DNA of 43,907 nucleotides from an uncultured Oscillospiraceae bacterium (GCA_910584605.1 CAJUAW010000007.1:1-43907), one strand, 5' to 3'; positions 15,645 to 22,929 are shown, counted from the first letter of the stretch. Translations and numbers: made by a program. The notes: generated by a model not told the origin, from the sequence alone.

Positions 15645-16437
15645 GCTTCCCCTTGGCGGCCCGGACGATGTCCCCCACGCCGTTCAATACCATGGACGGG
15701 CGGTAAGAGAAGGTCTTCAGCGTCTCCGGGGTGGAGATGCCCGACAGGACCAGCACGGTGGACATCCCGCTCTCCAGGCCGGAGATGACGTCGGTGTCCA
15801 TCCGGTCGCCCACCATCACCGCGTCCTCCGAGTGGCACTTGAGCAGGCGCAGTCCGGTGCGCATCATCAGGGGATTGGGCTTGCCGCAGAAGTAGGCCCT
15901 GGTTCCGGTGGCCATCTCGATGGGGGCCACCAGTGCGCCGCAGGCGGGGACAGTGATCCCTTCCCCCGGGGCGGAGACGTCCGAGTTGGCCCCGATGAGC
16001 TTGGCCCCGCCCAGCACCAGGTTGATGGCCTTGGTGATGGTGTTCAGGGAGTAGTTTTGGCTCTCACCGATGACCACATAGTCGGGGTCGATGTCGTTCA
16101 TGGTGATATCCGCGTCGTACAGGGCGTTGAGCAGACCGGCCTCCCCCAGGGCGTAGACCGAGCAGCCGGGGGCCTGACTCTTCAAAAAGGCCGCCGTGGC
16201 CAGGGCGCTGGTGTAGAAGTGCTCCTCGGGCACGTCCAGCCCCATTCGGGCCAGCTTCTGCTGGAGCTCCTTGGGGGTGGAGCCGCTGTTGTTGGTCAAA
16301 AAGAGATAGGATTTGTTCTCCTCGTTCAGCCACCGGATAAACTCCGGGACCCCGGGCAGGACCTGATTGCCGTGGTAGATGACGCCGTCCATGTCGCAGA
16401 TGAAGCCCTTTTTCTTCTGAAAATCAATGGAATACAT
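15628..16437 (-). CDS. HAD-IIA family sugar-phosphatase (NagD/AraL-like)
   Basis: The 269-residue protein is a haloacid-dehalogenase phosphatase. It has the nucleophile motif FICDMDGV (D15, D17), the TNNSG motif II, a C2-type cap, KPNPLMM with the motif III lysine, and the motif IV acidic pair in VGDRMDTDV. Relatives hydrolyse small phosphorylated metabolites; the substrate here is unknown. The ATG at 16437 is preceded by GAGGAAAC; the longer frame to 16596 passes through the promoter and hairpins and is rejected. It lies between the recombinase (tail-to-tail overlap of 17 bases) and the right attachment site, so it travels with the element even though its composition resembles the host. Confidence 0.88.
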   Translation of the reverse strand: MYSIDFQKKKGFICDMDGVIYHGNQVLPGVPEFIRWLNEENKSYLFLTNNSGSTPKELQQKLARMGLDVPEEHFYTSALATAAFLKSQAPGCSVYALGEAGLLNALYDADITMNDIDPDYVVIGESQNYSLNTITKAINLVLGGAKLIGANSDVSAPGEGITVPACGALVAPIEMATGTRAYFCGKPNPLMMRTGLRLLKCHSEDAVMVGDRMDTDVISGLESGMSTVLVLSGISTPETLKTFSYRPSMVLNGVGDIVRAAKGKLKTAK

Positions 16438-16489
16438 ATTTGTTTCCTCATTTCTCTGCCGCTGAATCCAACGGCATAATATCCAAACC

Positions 16490-16518
16490 AGTATATCAGA
16501 TTGCGGTGCGATGCACAA
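16490..16518 (-). promoter_or_regulatory. promoter of the HAD phosphatase gene
   Basis: On the minus strand, TTGTGC (16518-16513), a 17-bp spacer and TATACT (16495-16490), with a leader of about 45 bases. Confidence 0.65.
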
Positions 16519-16535
16519 GTGACTGAGTCCAAGAA

Positions 16536-16594
16536 GAAAAACGAAGTTTTTCGCCAAAGTTCTGTTCGGTTCCTTTTCTTTCAAGAAAAGGAAC
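16536..16594. repeat. pair of short perfect hairpins at the right end of the element
   Basis: GAAAAAC-GAA-GTTTTTC (16536-16552) is followed by a 12-bp perfect stem with a two-base loop (16569-16580 with 16583-16594). The first matches the core of the hairpins at 57-88 and 31581-31599. They may be terminators facing the disrupted gene or members of a dispersed small-hairpin repeat family. Confidence 0.55.
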
Positions 16595-16599
16595 AAAGC

Positions 16600-16650
16600 C
16601 CCCGTTGTGTCCTTGCGGAACCACCCCCTGGGGCGCGGTTCCGTCCACGA
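16600..16650. other. attR-like junction (right end of the element)
   Basis: The element arm GTGTCC at 16607-16612 precedes the shared heptamer TGGGGCG at 16629-16635, after which chromosomal P-loop coding sequence resumes. Joined to the left element end, GTGTCC and GGACAC become inverted arms exactly 17 bases either side of the T-G step in the heptamer, typical spacing for a serine-integrase attP. Confidence 0.72.
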
Positions 16651-17007
16651 TGGCCGTGCCCACGGCGGGGAGGATGACGGCGTCCAGGGAGTCCGGATCG
16701 CCGGAGCAGAGGATGTACTCCGTCTCCAGGCCGGCCTCCTCGGCCCAGGCGCCGATTTTGCGCATCAGGGTGGACTTGCCGCAGCCGGGTCCGCCCTTCA
16801 GGATGTAGATGGCCCTGGCCTCCTCCGGGGAGAGCAGGTGGTCGTACAGGGAGTAGAAACCAGTGGGGGAGTTGGCTCCCAGAAAGTATTGGATATGGGA
16901 CAAAGCAGTCATAAGCGACCCTCCGTATCAAACAAATTTACGCCTCAGCCTATGTTTGGACAGGGAGATTGGTGAAAAATCCGGTGGATCAAAATCCAAA
17001 TCTGGGA

Positions 17008-17036
17008 TTGTAACCCGGTCCGGTTTTTGGTATAAT
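17008..17036 (+). promoter_or_regulatory. promoter of the sulfite/nitrite reductase gene
   Basis: TTGTAA at 17008-17013, a 17-bp spacer and TATAAT at 17031-17036. Transcription would begin near 17043, which bears on the start choice of the gene. Confidence 0.8.
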
Positions 17037-17089
17037 AACCGGAGAGAACAATGAGCCCGGCGGCCTGGGCTGATTTGAGGAAAGAAAGG

Positions 17090-18646
17090 TTGGACAACAG
17101 GATGACTCAACAGTGGACAGAGACCTTCCGCGGCGAGATCGAACACTTTCAGGACACCATCAGCGCTTTTGACAAGGGGGAAATCGACCGGAAGGCGTAC
17201 AAGGGGATTTCCGGCGGCCTGGGTTCCTACGCCCAGCGGGACGCCTCCAAGCACATGCTGCGCCTGCGCATGCCGGGGGGACGGCTGACCCTGGAGCGGC
17301 TGAAATTTTTGGCGGAGACGGTGGAGCGGGAGCAGGTGTCCCGCCTGAAGCTGACCACCTGTGAGACGGTCCAGCTCCACGACCTGGCGGCGGACCAGGT
17401 GCCCGGCATTATGGCGGCGGCCATCGGCTGCGGCATCCTGACCAAGGGGGGCGGCGGCGACAACCCCCGCAACGTGATGGCCAGCCCCCTGTCCGGCGTC
17501 CAGCCCGGCGAGGCATTCGACGTGGTTCCCTATGCCGAAGCGGTCACCAGGTATCTGCTGTCCATCTGCCGGGACATCAAGATGCCCCGCAAGCTGAAGA
17601 TCGCCTTCTGCAACGGGGTGGACGACTGCGTCCACAGCGCCTTCCGGGACATGGGCTTCCTGGCTCAGGAGAACGGGACCTTCGCCCTGCGCATCGCCGG
17701 CGGTCTTGGGGCGGCCCGGCCCTCCATGGGCGTGCTGGTGGATGAGAATGTGGCCCCCAAGGAGGTCCTCTACTACGTCCGGGCCATGGTGGACACCTTC
17801 TGCGCCCACGGCGACTACAACAACCGGGCCAGGGCCCGCACTCGCTACATGCAGGACACCCTGGGCCCCGACGGCCTGAAGGAGGTCTTCCTCAAGAACG
17901 TGGCCGCCCGGAAGGCGGAGGGCGGGCTGGATATCACCGGCCTGGAGGCCCCCGCCAGTATCGCCCGGGACAACAGCGGCACGGTGGACCACCCCCGTGC
18001 CATTCCCCAGAAGCAGGCGGGTATGTACGCCGTGAAATACCACCCCATCGGGGGACTGCTGCCGGTGGAGAAGCCCCGCCAGCTCTATGAGCTGCTGAAG
18101 GACATCCCCGGGGCCGAGGTCCGCGTCGCCCCCCACGAGACCCTGTATGTCATCAACCTCACCGCCGCAGAGGCGGAGAAGGTAATTGCCGCTACCGGCG
18201 ACAGCGCCGCCACCGAGTTTGAGTGCAGCGTGGCCTGCATCGGGGCGTCCACCTGCCAGCAGGGGGTCCGGGACAGCCAGAGCGTTCTTCAGGCTGCGGT
18301 CCAGGCGGTCCGGGAGGCCAACATCCCCGACGGCGCCCTGCCCAGGATCTGCATCTCGGGCTGTCCCTCCAGCTGCGCCGCCCATCAGGCGGGGGCCATC
18401 GGCTTCCAGGGCGGGGTGAAGCTGGTGGAGAAAAAGCCCCAGCCCGCCTTCAAGATGTTCCTCGGCGGCGCCGGCGAGCTGGGCCAGGCCCGGTTTGGCG
18501 CGGAGGCCGGGACCATCCTGGAGAGCGACCTGCCCGCCCTGCTGGTGGAGCTGGGCCGGGCCGCGGCGGCGGCCGGACAGAGCTGGGCTCAGTGGTCCCT
18601 GGACCACGCCCAGGAGCGGGACACCATCATCGCCAAGTACGCATAA
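17090..18646 (+). CDS. siroheme- and 4Fe-4S-containing sulfite/nitrite reductase
   Basis: The roughly 518-residue protein has the two-fold sulfite/nitrite reductase layout: KGISGGLGSYAQRD and MLRLRMPGGRLT in the first repeat, LKLTTCETVQLHDL, and GVDDCVHS. The C-terminal cluster signature is CIGASTC (C-x5-C) and CISGCPSSC (C-x3-C), which ligates the coupled 4Fe-4S/siroheme. It would perform six-electron reduction of sulfite or nitrite; the sequence alone does not tell which. Start: ATG at 17051 has GGAG close by but lies only about 8 bases from the predicted transcription start. TTG at 17090 has GAGG at 17077-17080 spaced 9 bases, and ATG 17102 is a further option. A siroheme synthase gene lies 1.8 kb downstream on the same strand. 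Confidence 0.88.
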   Translation: MDNRMTQQWTETFRGEIEHFQDTISAFDKGEIDRKAYKGISGGLGSYAQRDASKHMLRLRMPGGRLTLERLKFLAETVEREQVSRLKLTTCETVQLHDLAADQVPGIMAAAIGCGILTKGGGGDNPRNVMASPLSGVQPGEAFDVVPYAEAVTRYLLSICRDIKMPRKLKIAFCNGVDDCVHSAFRDMGFLAQENGTFALRIAGGLGAARPSMGVLVDENVAPKEVLYYVRAMVDTFCAHGDYNNRARARTRYMQDTLGPDGLKEVFLKNVAARKAEGGLDITGLEAPASIARDNSGTVDHPRAIPQKQAGMYAVKYHPIGGLLPVEKPRQLYELLKDIPGAEVRVAPHETLYVINLTAAEAEKVIAATGDSAATEFECSVACIGASTCQQGVRDSQSVLQAAVQAVREANIPDGALPRICISGCPSSCAAHQAGAIGFQGGVKLVEKKPQPAFKMFLGGAGELGQARFGAEAGTILESDLPALLVELGRAAAAAGQSWAQWSLDHAQERDTIIAKYA

Positions 18647-18659
18647 GACCAAAGGCCGC

Positions 18660-18691
18660 GGGGACGGCCCTTCGGGGGCCGTTCCCATTTT
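18660..18691 (+). terminator. terminator after the sulfite/nitrite reductase gene
   Basis: A strong GC-rich stem of about 11 bp with a TTCG-containing loop (left arm 18660-18670, right arm 18676-18686), followed by ATTTTTAT, 14 bases after the stop. Confidence 0.75.
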
Positions 18692-18708
18692 TATGAAGGA
18701 TGGATTCC

Positions 18709-19695
18709 ATGAGACGACGCTTCGCCACCCTCGCCGCCCTGGCGGCCCTGACCCTGCTGGCGGCGGCGGGCAGCCTGGCCTTTGGGGCGGTCCCCATCCC
18801 CCTGGGGGAGGTGCTGGCCGTTCTGGCGGGCCGGGGCGGGGATGTGCAGAGCCGCATCGTCCTGCTGGCCCGCCTGCCCCGGCTGTGCGGCTGCCTGCTG
18901 GCGGGGGCGGCCCTGGCCTGCTCCGGCGCGATCATCCAGGGGGTGCTGAACAACCCCCTGGCCGCCCCCAACATCATCGGGGTCAACTCCGGGGCGGGAC
19001 TGGCCACCGCCCTGTGCTGCGCCGCCGCCCCCAGGGCCGCCCACCTCACCCCCGCTGCCGCCTTTCTGGGGGCGCTGGCCGGGGTGATGCTGGTGCTGTT
19101 CATCGCGGAGCGGGCGGGGGCGGCCCGGATCACCCTGGTGCTGGCGGGGGTGGCCCTGTCCAGCATGTTCAGCGCGGGGATCGACGGGGTGCTCACCTTC
19201 TTCCCGGACGCCCTCAACGGCTACACGGACTTCCGCATCGGCGGGGTGCGCAATCTGTCCATGGCCCGGCTGGTGCCGGCCTTCTGGGTGATCCTGCCCG
19301 CCCTGCTGGCGGCCCTGTCCCTGTCCAACGAGCTGGACCTGCTCCTGCTGGGCCGGGAGACGGCCCAGAGCCTGGGCCTGCCCGCCCGGCGGCTGCGGCT
19401 GGTGCTGCTGATGCTGGCGGCGGCCCTGGCGGGGGCGGCGGTGAGCTTTGCGGGCCTGCTGGGCTTTGTGGGCCTGCTGGTGCCCCACATCATGCGCCGC
19501 CTGCTGGGGGAGGACAGCTTTTTCCTGCTGGCGGCCTCCGCCCTGGGGGGCGCCCTGCTGCTGACGGCCTGCGATCTGGCCGCCCGGCTGCTGTTCGCCC
19601 CCTACGAGGTGCCCCTGGGGGTGGTGCTCTCTCTGACGGGAGGTCCCTTCTTCATCTGGCTGCTGCTGCGCCAGCGGAGAGGGGGAGGGGTATGA
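18709..19695 (+). CDS. FecCD/BtuC-type ABC transporter permease
   Basis: The 328-residue, very hydrophobic protein has nine or ten membrane helices and the FecCD hallmarks RLPRLCGCLLAGAALACSGAI, GVLNNPLAAPNIIGVNSGAG and LLGFVGLLVPHIMR. Such permeases import iron-siderophore, heme or cobalamin. The start is ATG 18709 because GAAGGA lies 8 bases before it; an ATG at 18700 touches that site. The stop overlaps the next ATG (ATGA), so it is coupled to the ATPase gene. No substrate-binding lipoprotein gene is adjacent. Being between two siroheme-related genes, iron or tetrapyrrole supply is a reasonable guess. Confidence 0.88.
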   Translation: MRRRFATLAALAALTLLAAAGSLAFGAVPIPLGEVLAVLAGRGGDVQSRIVLLARLPRLCGCLLAGAALACSGAIIQGVLNNPLAAPNIIGVNSGAGLATALCCAAAPRAAHLTPAAAFLGALAGVMLVLFIAERAGAARITLVLAGVALSSMFSAGIDGVLTFFPDALNGYTDFRIGGVRNLSMARLVPAFWVILPALLAALSLSNELDLLLLGRETAQSLGLPARRLRLVLLMLAAALAGAAVSFAGLLGFVGLLVPHIMRRLLGEDSFFLLAASALGGALLLTACDLAARLLFAPYEVPLGVVLSLTGGPFFIWLLLRQRRGGGV

Positions 19696-20447
19696 TCCAG
19701 CTGAGGGGCCTGCGGGCCGGTTACCCTGGCCGGACCGTGCTGGAGGGGATCGACCTGGACTTCCGTCCCGGAGAGGTGCTGGCCATCCTGGGTCCCAACG
19801 GCTGCGGGAAGAGCACCCTCCTGCGGACCGCCAACGGCCTGCTGCCCCGGACGGGGGGCGAGGTCCTGGTGGATGGCGTCTCCATCGACCGGCTGACCCC
19901 CCGGGATCTGGCCCGGAAGGCGGCCTATCTGCCCCAGTCCCGGCAGGTGCCCGCAATCACCGCCCGGCGGATGGTGCTCCACGGCCGGTTCCCCTACCTG
20001 TCCTACCCCCGGCGGTACAGCCGGGAGGACCGGGCCATGGTGAGCCGGGCTTTGGACTGGGCGGGGGCGGCGGAGCTGGCGAACCGGCCCCTGGCGGAGC
20101 TGTCCGGGGGTCAGCGGCAGAAGGTCTACCTGGCCATGGCCCTGGCCCAGGATACCGCCGCCATCCTTATGGACGAGCCCACCACCTATCTGGACGTGGC
20201 CTGTCAGCTGGAGGTGATGGCCCTGGCCCGCCGTCTGGCGGAGGAGGGCCGGGCGGTGGTGATGGTTCTCCACGACCTGTGTCTGGCCCTGCGCTGTGCC
20301 CACCGGGCGGCGCTGGTGAGCGAAGGCCGCCTGTGTCAGGTGGGCTCCCCGGAGGAGCTGTTCCGGGGAGGGGAGCTGGAGCGGGTGATGGGCATGGCCC
20401 TGGGCCGGGTGGAGACCGGCGAAGGCTGGCGGTATTACTACCGGTGA
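19692..20447 (+). CDS. FecE/BtuD-type ABC transporter ATP-binding protein
   Basis: The 251-residue ATPase carries Walker A GPNGCGKST, the Q-loop region AAYLPQSRQVP, signature LSGGQRQK, Walker B ILMDEPTTYLD and the H-loop VLHD. The sequence between Q-loop and signature (MVLHGRFPYLSYP) is typical of the siderophore/B12 importer class (FhuC/FecE). The ATG at 19692 overlaps the permease stop by 4 bases. It pairs with the upstream permease. The siroheme synthase follows 14 bases after its stop, suggesting one transcript. Confidence 0.92.
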   Translation: MIQLRGLRAGYPGRTVLEGIDLDFRPGEVLAILGPNGCGKSTLLRTANGLLPRTGGEVLVDGVSIDRLTPRDLARKAAYLPQSRQVPAITARRMVLHGRFPYLSYPRRYSREDRAMVSRALDWAGAAELANRPLAELSGGQRQKVYLAMALAQDTAAILMDEPTTYLDVACQLEVMALARRLAEEGRAVVMVLHDLCLALRCAHRAALVSEGRLCQVGSPEELFRGGELERVMGMALGRVETGEGWRYYYR

Positions 20448-20461
20448 TGGAAGGAGGAGCC

Positions 20462-21145
20462 ATGGCATTTTTTCCTTTTTTTGTGGACCTGACCGGTCAG
20501 CGGGGACTGATCGCCGGGGGCGGGACGGTGGCCCTGCGCAAGGCAGAGAAGCTGATTCCCTACGGTCCGGCGCTGACCGTGGCGGCCCCGGACCTCCTGC
20601 CCGGCTTTGAGGCGCTCCCCGGCCTGACCCTGCTCCGCCGTCCCTTCACCCCCCGGCTGCTGGAGGGGATGCGCTTTGTGATCGCCGCCACCGGTGACCC
20701 CGCCCTGAACCACCGGATCGCGGCCCTGTGCCGGGAACGGGGGGTGCTGGTCAACGTGGTGGACGACCGGGATTGGTGTACCTTTCTCTTTCCCGCCCTG
20801 GTCCGGGAGGGCCCGCTGTCGGTGGGAATCTCCACCGGCGGCGCCAGTCCCACCGGGGCGGTGTGGGTGAAGGAGCGGCTGGAGGGACTGCTGCCCGAGG
20901 GCTTCGGCGGCTTGCTGGAGTGGCTGGAGTCGGTCCGGCCTGTAGTGCAGGAGGCCCTGCCCGGCCCGCAGAGCCGCGGTCCGGTGTTTGCCCGGCTGTT
21001 CGGGGAGGCCCTGGAGCTGGGCCGTCCGCTCACCGGGGCCGAGCTGGCGGCTGTGCTGGAGCAGGCGGGGGGTCTGGAAAGTTCGCGGAAGCTAACTGTG
21101 GACAAGGTGGAAAAGGGGGCGGTTCCTAGCGGCGGAATGGTGTAA
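20462..21145 (+). CDS. precorrin-2 dehydrogenase / sirohydrochlorin ferrochelatase (siroheme synthase, CysG-N/Met8 type)
   Basis: The 227-residue protein opens with FFPFFVDLTGQRGLIAGGGTVALRKAEKL, the NAD-binding motif of the family, and contains NVVDDRDWCTFLFPALV with the catalytic aspartate region, then VGISTGGASP. It oxidises precorrin-2 to sirohydrochlorin and probably inserts iron to give siroheme, the cofactor of the reductase at 17090. There is no methyltransferase domain, so precorrin-2 must be made elsewhere. The ATG at 20462 follows GGAGGAGCC. The C terminus past about residue 205 is a poorly conserved helix plus tail. The next gene has its own promoter. Confidence 0.9.
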   Translation: MAFFPFFVDLTGQRGLIAGGGTVALRKAEKLIPYGPALTVAAPDLLPGFEALPGLTLLRRPFTPRLLEGMRFVIAATGDPALNHRIAALCRERGVLVNVVDDRDWCTFLFPALVREGPLSVGISTGGASPTGAVWVKERLEGLLPEGFGGLLEWLESVRPVVQEALPGPQSRGPVFARLFGEALELGRPLTGAELAAVLEQAGGLESSRKLTVDKVEKGAVPSGGMV

Positions 21146-21153
21146 AATGTCTC

Positions 21154-21182
21154 TTGACAGCGAGGCGTCCCCAGGGTAAAAT
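21154..21182 (+). promoter_or_regulatory. promoter of the [FeFe] hydrogenase gene
   Basis: A perfect TTGACA at 21154-21159, a 17-bp spacer and TAAAAT at 21177-21182. The leader of about 100 bases contains a small CCTGCA/TGCAGG hairpin. Confidence 0.85.
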
Positions 21183-21288
21183 GTGGTGGAAATGAAAGAA
21201 ATCCTGCAAAATGCAGGAAAAACCGCCGGAAATTGCAAGGATCTCATACGGACTGTCGTTGGACAGGAAGAAGAGGAAGGAGAGCACG

Positions 21289-22776
21289 ATGCATACATTT
21301 GAGACTAAAATCCAGGAGCTGAAGACCTCCGTTCTGACTGAGGTGGCCCGCCTGACCTGGGAGGATAAGCTCCAGAGCGGCATTCTGGACGTGCCGGAGA
21401 AGATCATCCCCGGCCCGGAGGCCAGCCTGCGCTGCTGTATCTACAAGGAGCGGGCCATCATCAACAGCCGGGTGAAGATGGCCATGGGCGGGGACAAGAG
21501 CAACCCCAGCGTGGTAGAGGTCCTGCCCATCGCCTGCGACGAGTGCCCGGTCACCGAGATGACGGTGAGCGCCTCCTGCCGGGGCTGTCTGGCTACCCGC
21601 TGCGTCCACGCCTGCCCCAAGGACGCCATCACCATCATCAACCACCGGGCCAGCATCGACCACAGCAAGTGCATCACCTGCGGCAAGTGCGTCAGCGCCT
21701 GCCAGTACAGCGCCATCGTGAAGAACCAGCGCCCCTGTGAGAAGGGCTGCCCCGCCAAGGCCATCTCCATGGGCCCGGACAAGAAGGCGTCCATCGACAT
21801 CAACGAGTGTATCTCCTGCGGCAACTGCGTGTACCAGTGCCCCTTCGGAGCCATCCAGGACAAGTCCTGGATCGTGGACGCCATCCAGATGGTCCAGGGC
21901 GGCGCCCACTGGGGCTACAAGACCTACGCGGTGATCGCCCCCTCCATCGCGGGCCAGTTCGCCCCCGCCACCTATGGCCAGGTGGTGGCCGGCATCAAGC
22001 AGCTGGGCTTCTCCGGCGTGGCCGAGGTGGCTCTGGGCGCCGACATGGTGGCCGACCGGGAGTCGGAGGAGCTGGTGGAGAAGGGGGTCCTCACCTCCTC
22101 CTGCTGCCCCGGCTTTGTGGGCTATGTGAAGAAGAAGCACCCTGAGCTGAACCAGTACGTCTCCCACACCCCCTCCCCCATGGTGATGATCGGCCTGCAC
22201 CTGAAGGAGAAGGAGCCCGACGCCAAGGTGGTCTTCATCGGCCCCTGCGTGGCCAAGAAGAAGGAGTTCCAGCTGGGCCGCACCATGAACGCCATCGACT
22301 GCGTCCTCACCTACGAGGAGCTGTTCGCCCTGTTTGCCTCCCGGGACATCGACCTGGAGAAGCTGGAGGAGGCCCCCCTGGATGAGGCCAGCGGCTATGG
22401 CCGGAACTTCGCCCGCAGCGGCGGCGTGGCCGAGGCCGTGGTCCAGACCCTGAAGGAGAAGGGGTCCGACTTTGCGGTGAAGGCCGTCCCCTGCAGCGGC
22501 ACCGCCGCCTGCGAGGTGGCCCTGATGAAGCTGAAGGTGGGCCGCCTGGAGGGCAACTTCATCGAGGGGATGGCCTGCGAGGGCGGCTGCGTCCAGGGAG
22601 CCGGCTGCCTGGTGCGCAGCCCCAAGAACAAGCTGGACGTGGAGAAGCACGCCAAGGCGGCCAACGACCAGGGCCGCGGCGTGGTCCAGGCGGTGAATGC
22701 CGCCAAGGGCATCGCGGCTCCCGCCGCCCCCGTCAAAGCCGCCGCCAAGACCGAGAGCAAGGCGGAGAAGGGCTGA
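21289..22776 (+). CDS. [FeFe] hydrogenase, group B-type monomer
   Basis: The 495-residue protein carries 4Fe-4S ferredoxin motifs in its first half: CDEC with CRGC, CITCGKC with CQYSA, and CISCGNC with CPFGA. The H-cluster domain follows, with L1 as TSSCCPGFV near residue 270, L2 as GPCVAKKKE near 320 and L3 as MACEGGCVQGAG near 430. The TSSCCP form and ferredoxin arrangement fit group B-type enzymes rather than the classical group A TSCCPxW. It should interconvert protons and hydrogen with ferredoxin. An Ala/Lys-rich tail follows. The ATG at 21289 is set by AGGAAGGAG. It stands alone between a promoter and a terminator; no maturases are nearby. Confidence 0.9.
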   Translation: MHTFETKIQELKTSVLTEVARLTWEDKLQSGILDVPEKIIPGPEASLRCCIYKERAIINSRVKMAMGGDKSNPSVVEVLPIACDECPVTEMTVSASCRGCLATRCVHACPKDAITIINHRASIDHSKCITCGKCVSACQYSAIVKNQRPCEKGCPAKAISMGPDKKASIDINECISCGNCVYQCPFGAIQDKSWIVDAIQMVQGGAHWGYKTYAVIAPSIAGQFAPATYGQVVAGIKQLGFSGVAEVALGADMVADRESEELVEKGVLTSSCCPGFVGYVKKKHPELNQYVSHTPSPMVMIGLHLKEKEPDAKVVFIGPCVAKKKEFQLGRTMNAIDCVLTYEELFALFASRDIDLEKLEEAPLDEASGYGRNFARSGGVAEAVVQTLKEKGSDFAVKAVPCSGTAACEVALMKLKVGRLEGNFIEGMACEGGCVQGAGCLVRSPKNKLDVEKHAKAANDQGRGVVQAVNAAKGIAAPAAPVKAAAKTESKAEKG

Positions 22777-22789
22777 TTGAAATACGCAA

Positions 22790-22822
22790 AAAACCGCCGT
22801 CCGTTGGGACGGCGGTTTTTTT
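22790..22822 (+). terminator. terminator after the hydrogenase gene
   Basis: A perfect 13-bp stem (22790-22802 with 22807-22819), GTTG loop and a run of seven Ts. Confidence 0.9.
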
Positions 22823-22843
22823 GAAAAAATCCCGTCTGCCCTC

Positions 22844-22893
22844 TTGACAGACGGGTCAATTAGTGTTATGGTTAGTTACACAAGTAATGAACC
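22844..22893 (+). promoter_or_regulatory. promoter and probable operator of the ytrA-like operon
   Basis: TTGACA at 22844-22849, a 17-bp spacer and TATGGT at 22867-22872. Directly overlapping the -10 and start region is an imperfect inverted repeat (22870-22879 with 22884-22893, 8 of 10 pairs, ACAA between), a likely binding site for the GntR-family product and thus autoregulation. Confidence 0.7.
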
Positions 22894-22929
22894 AATAAAC
22901 GACAAGCAAACCACTGCGGAGGTGATCAA

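Larger units (their letters stand above)
7313..16628. mobile_element. site-specific integrated element of about 9.3 kb (serine-recombinase island)
   Basis: The boundaries come from the split gene. Removing 9,316 bases between the two TGGGGCG copies rebuilds an uninterrupted 360-codon P-loop gene in frame. Inside are RlaP-type nucleotidyltransferase and CCA-adding genes (+), a ribbon-helix-helix-like gene (-), a metallophosphoesterase-NTPase (-), two related micro-ORFs (+), a large serine recombinase (+) and a HAD phosphatase (-). The middle, about 9.75-14.05 kb, is strikingly AT-rich beside GC-rich neighbours, so the element is itself a mosaic. No relaxase, conjugation, phage structural or replication genes are visible. 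It therefore looks like a small genomic island or mobilisable unit rather than a prophage or complete ICE. Confidence 0.82.
16496..16912 (-). pseudogene. 5' half of the tandem P-loop protein gene, truncated by the element
   Basis: The chromosomal part runs from ATG 16912 to 16629. The frame then continues about 44 codons into element DNA. The N-terminal ATPase domain is intact up to DGTAP: HIQYFLGANSPTGFYSLYD, Walker A GGPGCGKST, and CSGDPDSLDAVILP. In the PRK06851-type family (recalled) this is followed by HVVDPK-like sequence, which is found instead at 7319-7280. The start has a GGAGGG ribosome site. The truncated product would be a 138-residue P-loop fragment with a foreign tail and is unlikely to work. 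Joined with 7312-6514 it gives exactly 1,083 bases, or 360 residues plus stop. Confidence 0.85.

Noticed and set aside
7320..16500. Prophage or conjugative element
   Set aside because: No phage structural, lysis or replication genes, and no relaxase, coupling protein or secretion genes are present between the boundaries.
15628..16596. Longer HAD start at 16596
   Set aside because: The extra 53 codons run through the promoter, hairpins and a region without a ribosome site; ATG 16437 has a good one.
6514..16912. Two independent P-loop-related genes rather than one split gene
   Set aside because: Each half lacks what the other has, the join is in frame at a shared heptamer, and neither half has both a start site and a family C terminus.
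18495..20447. 650-codon frame spanning the FecCD gene and continuing into the ATPase
   Set aside because: Only the last 251 codons (from 19692) are real; the earlier part is out of frame with the permease.
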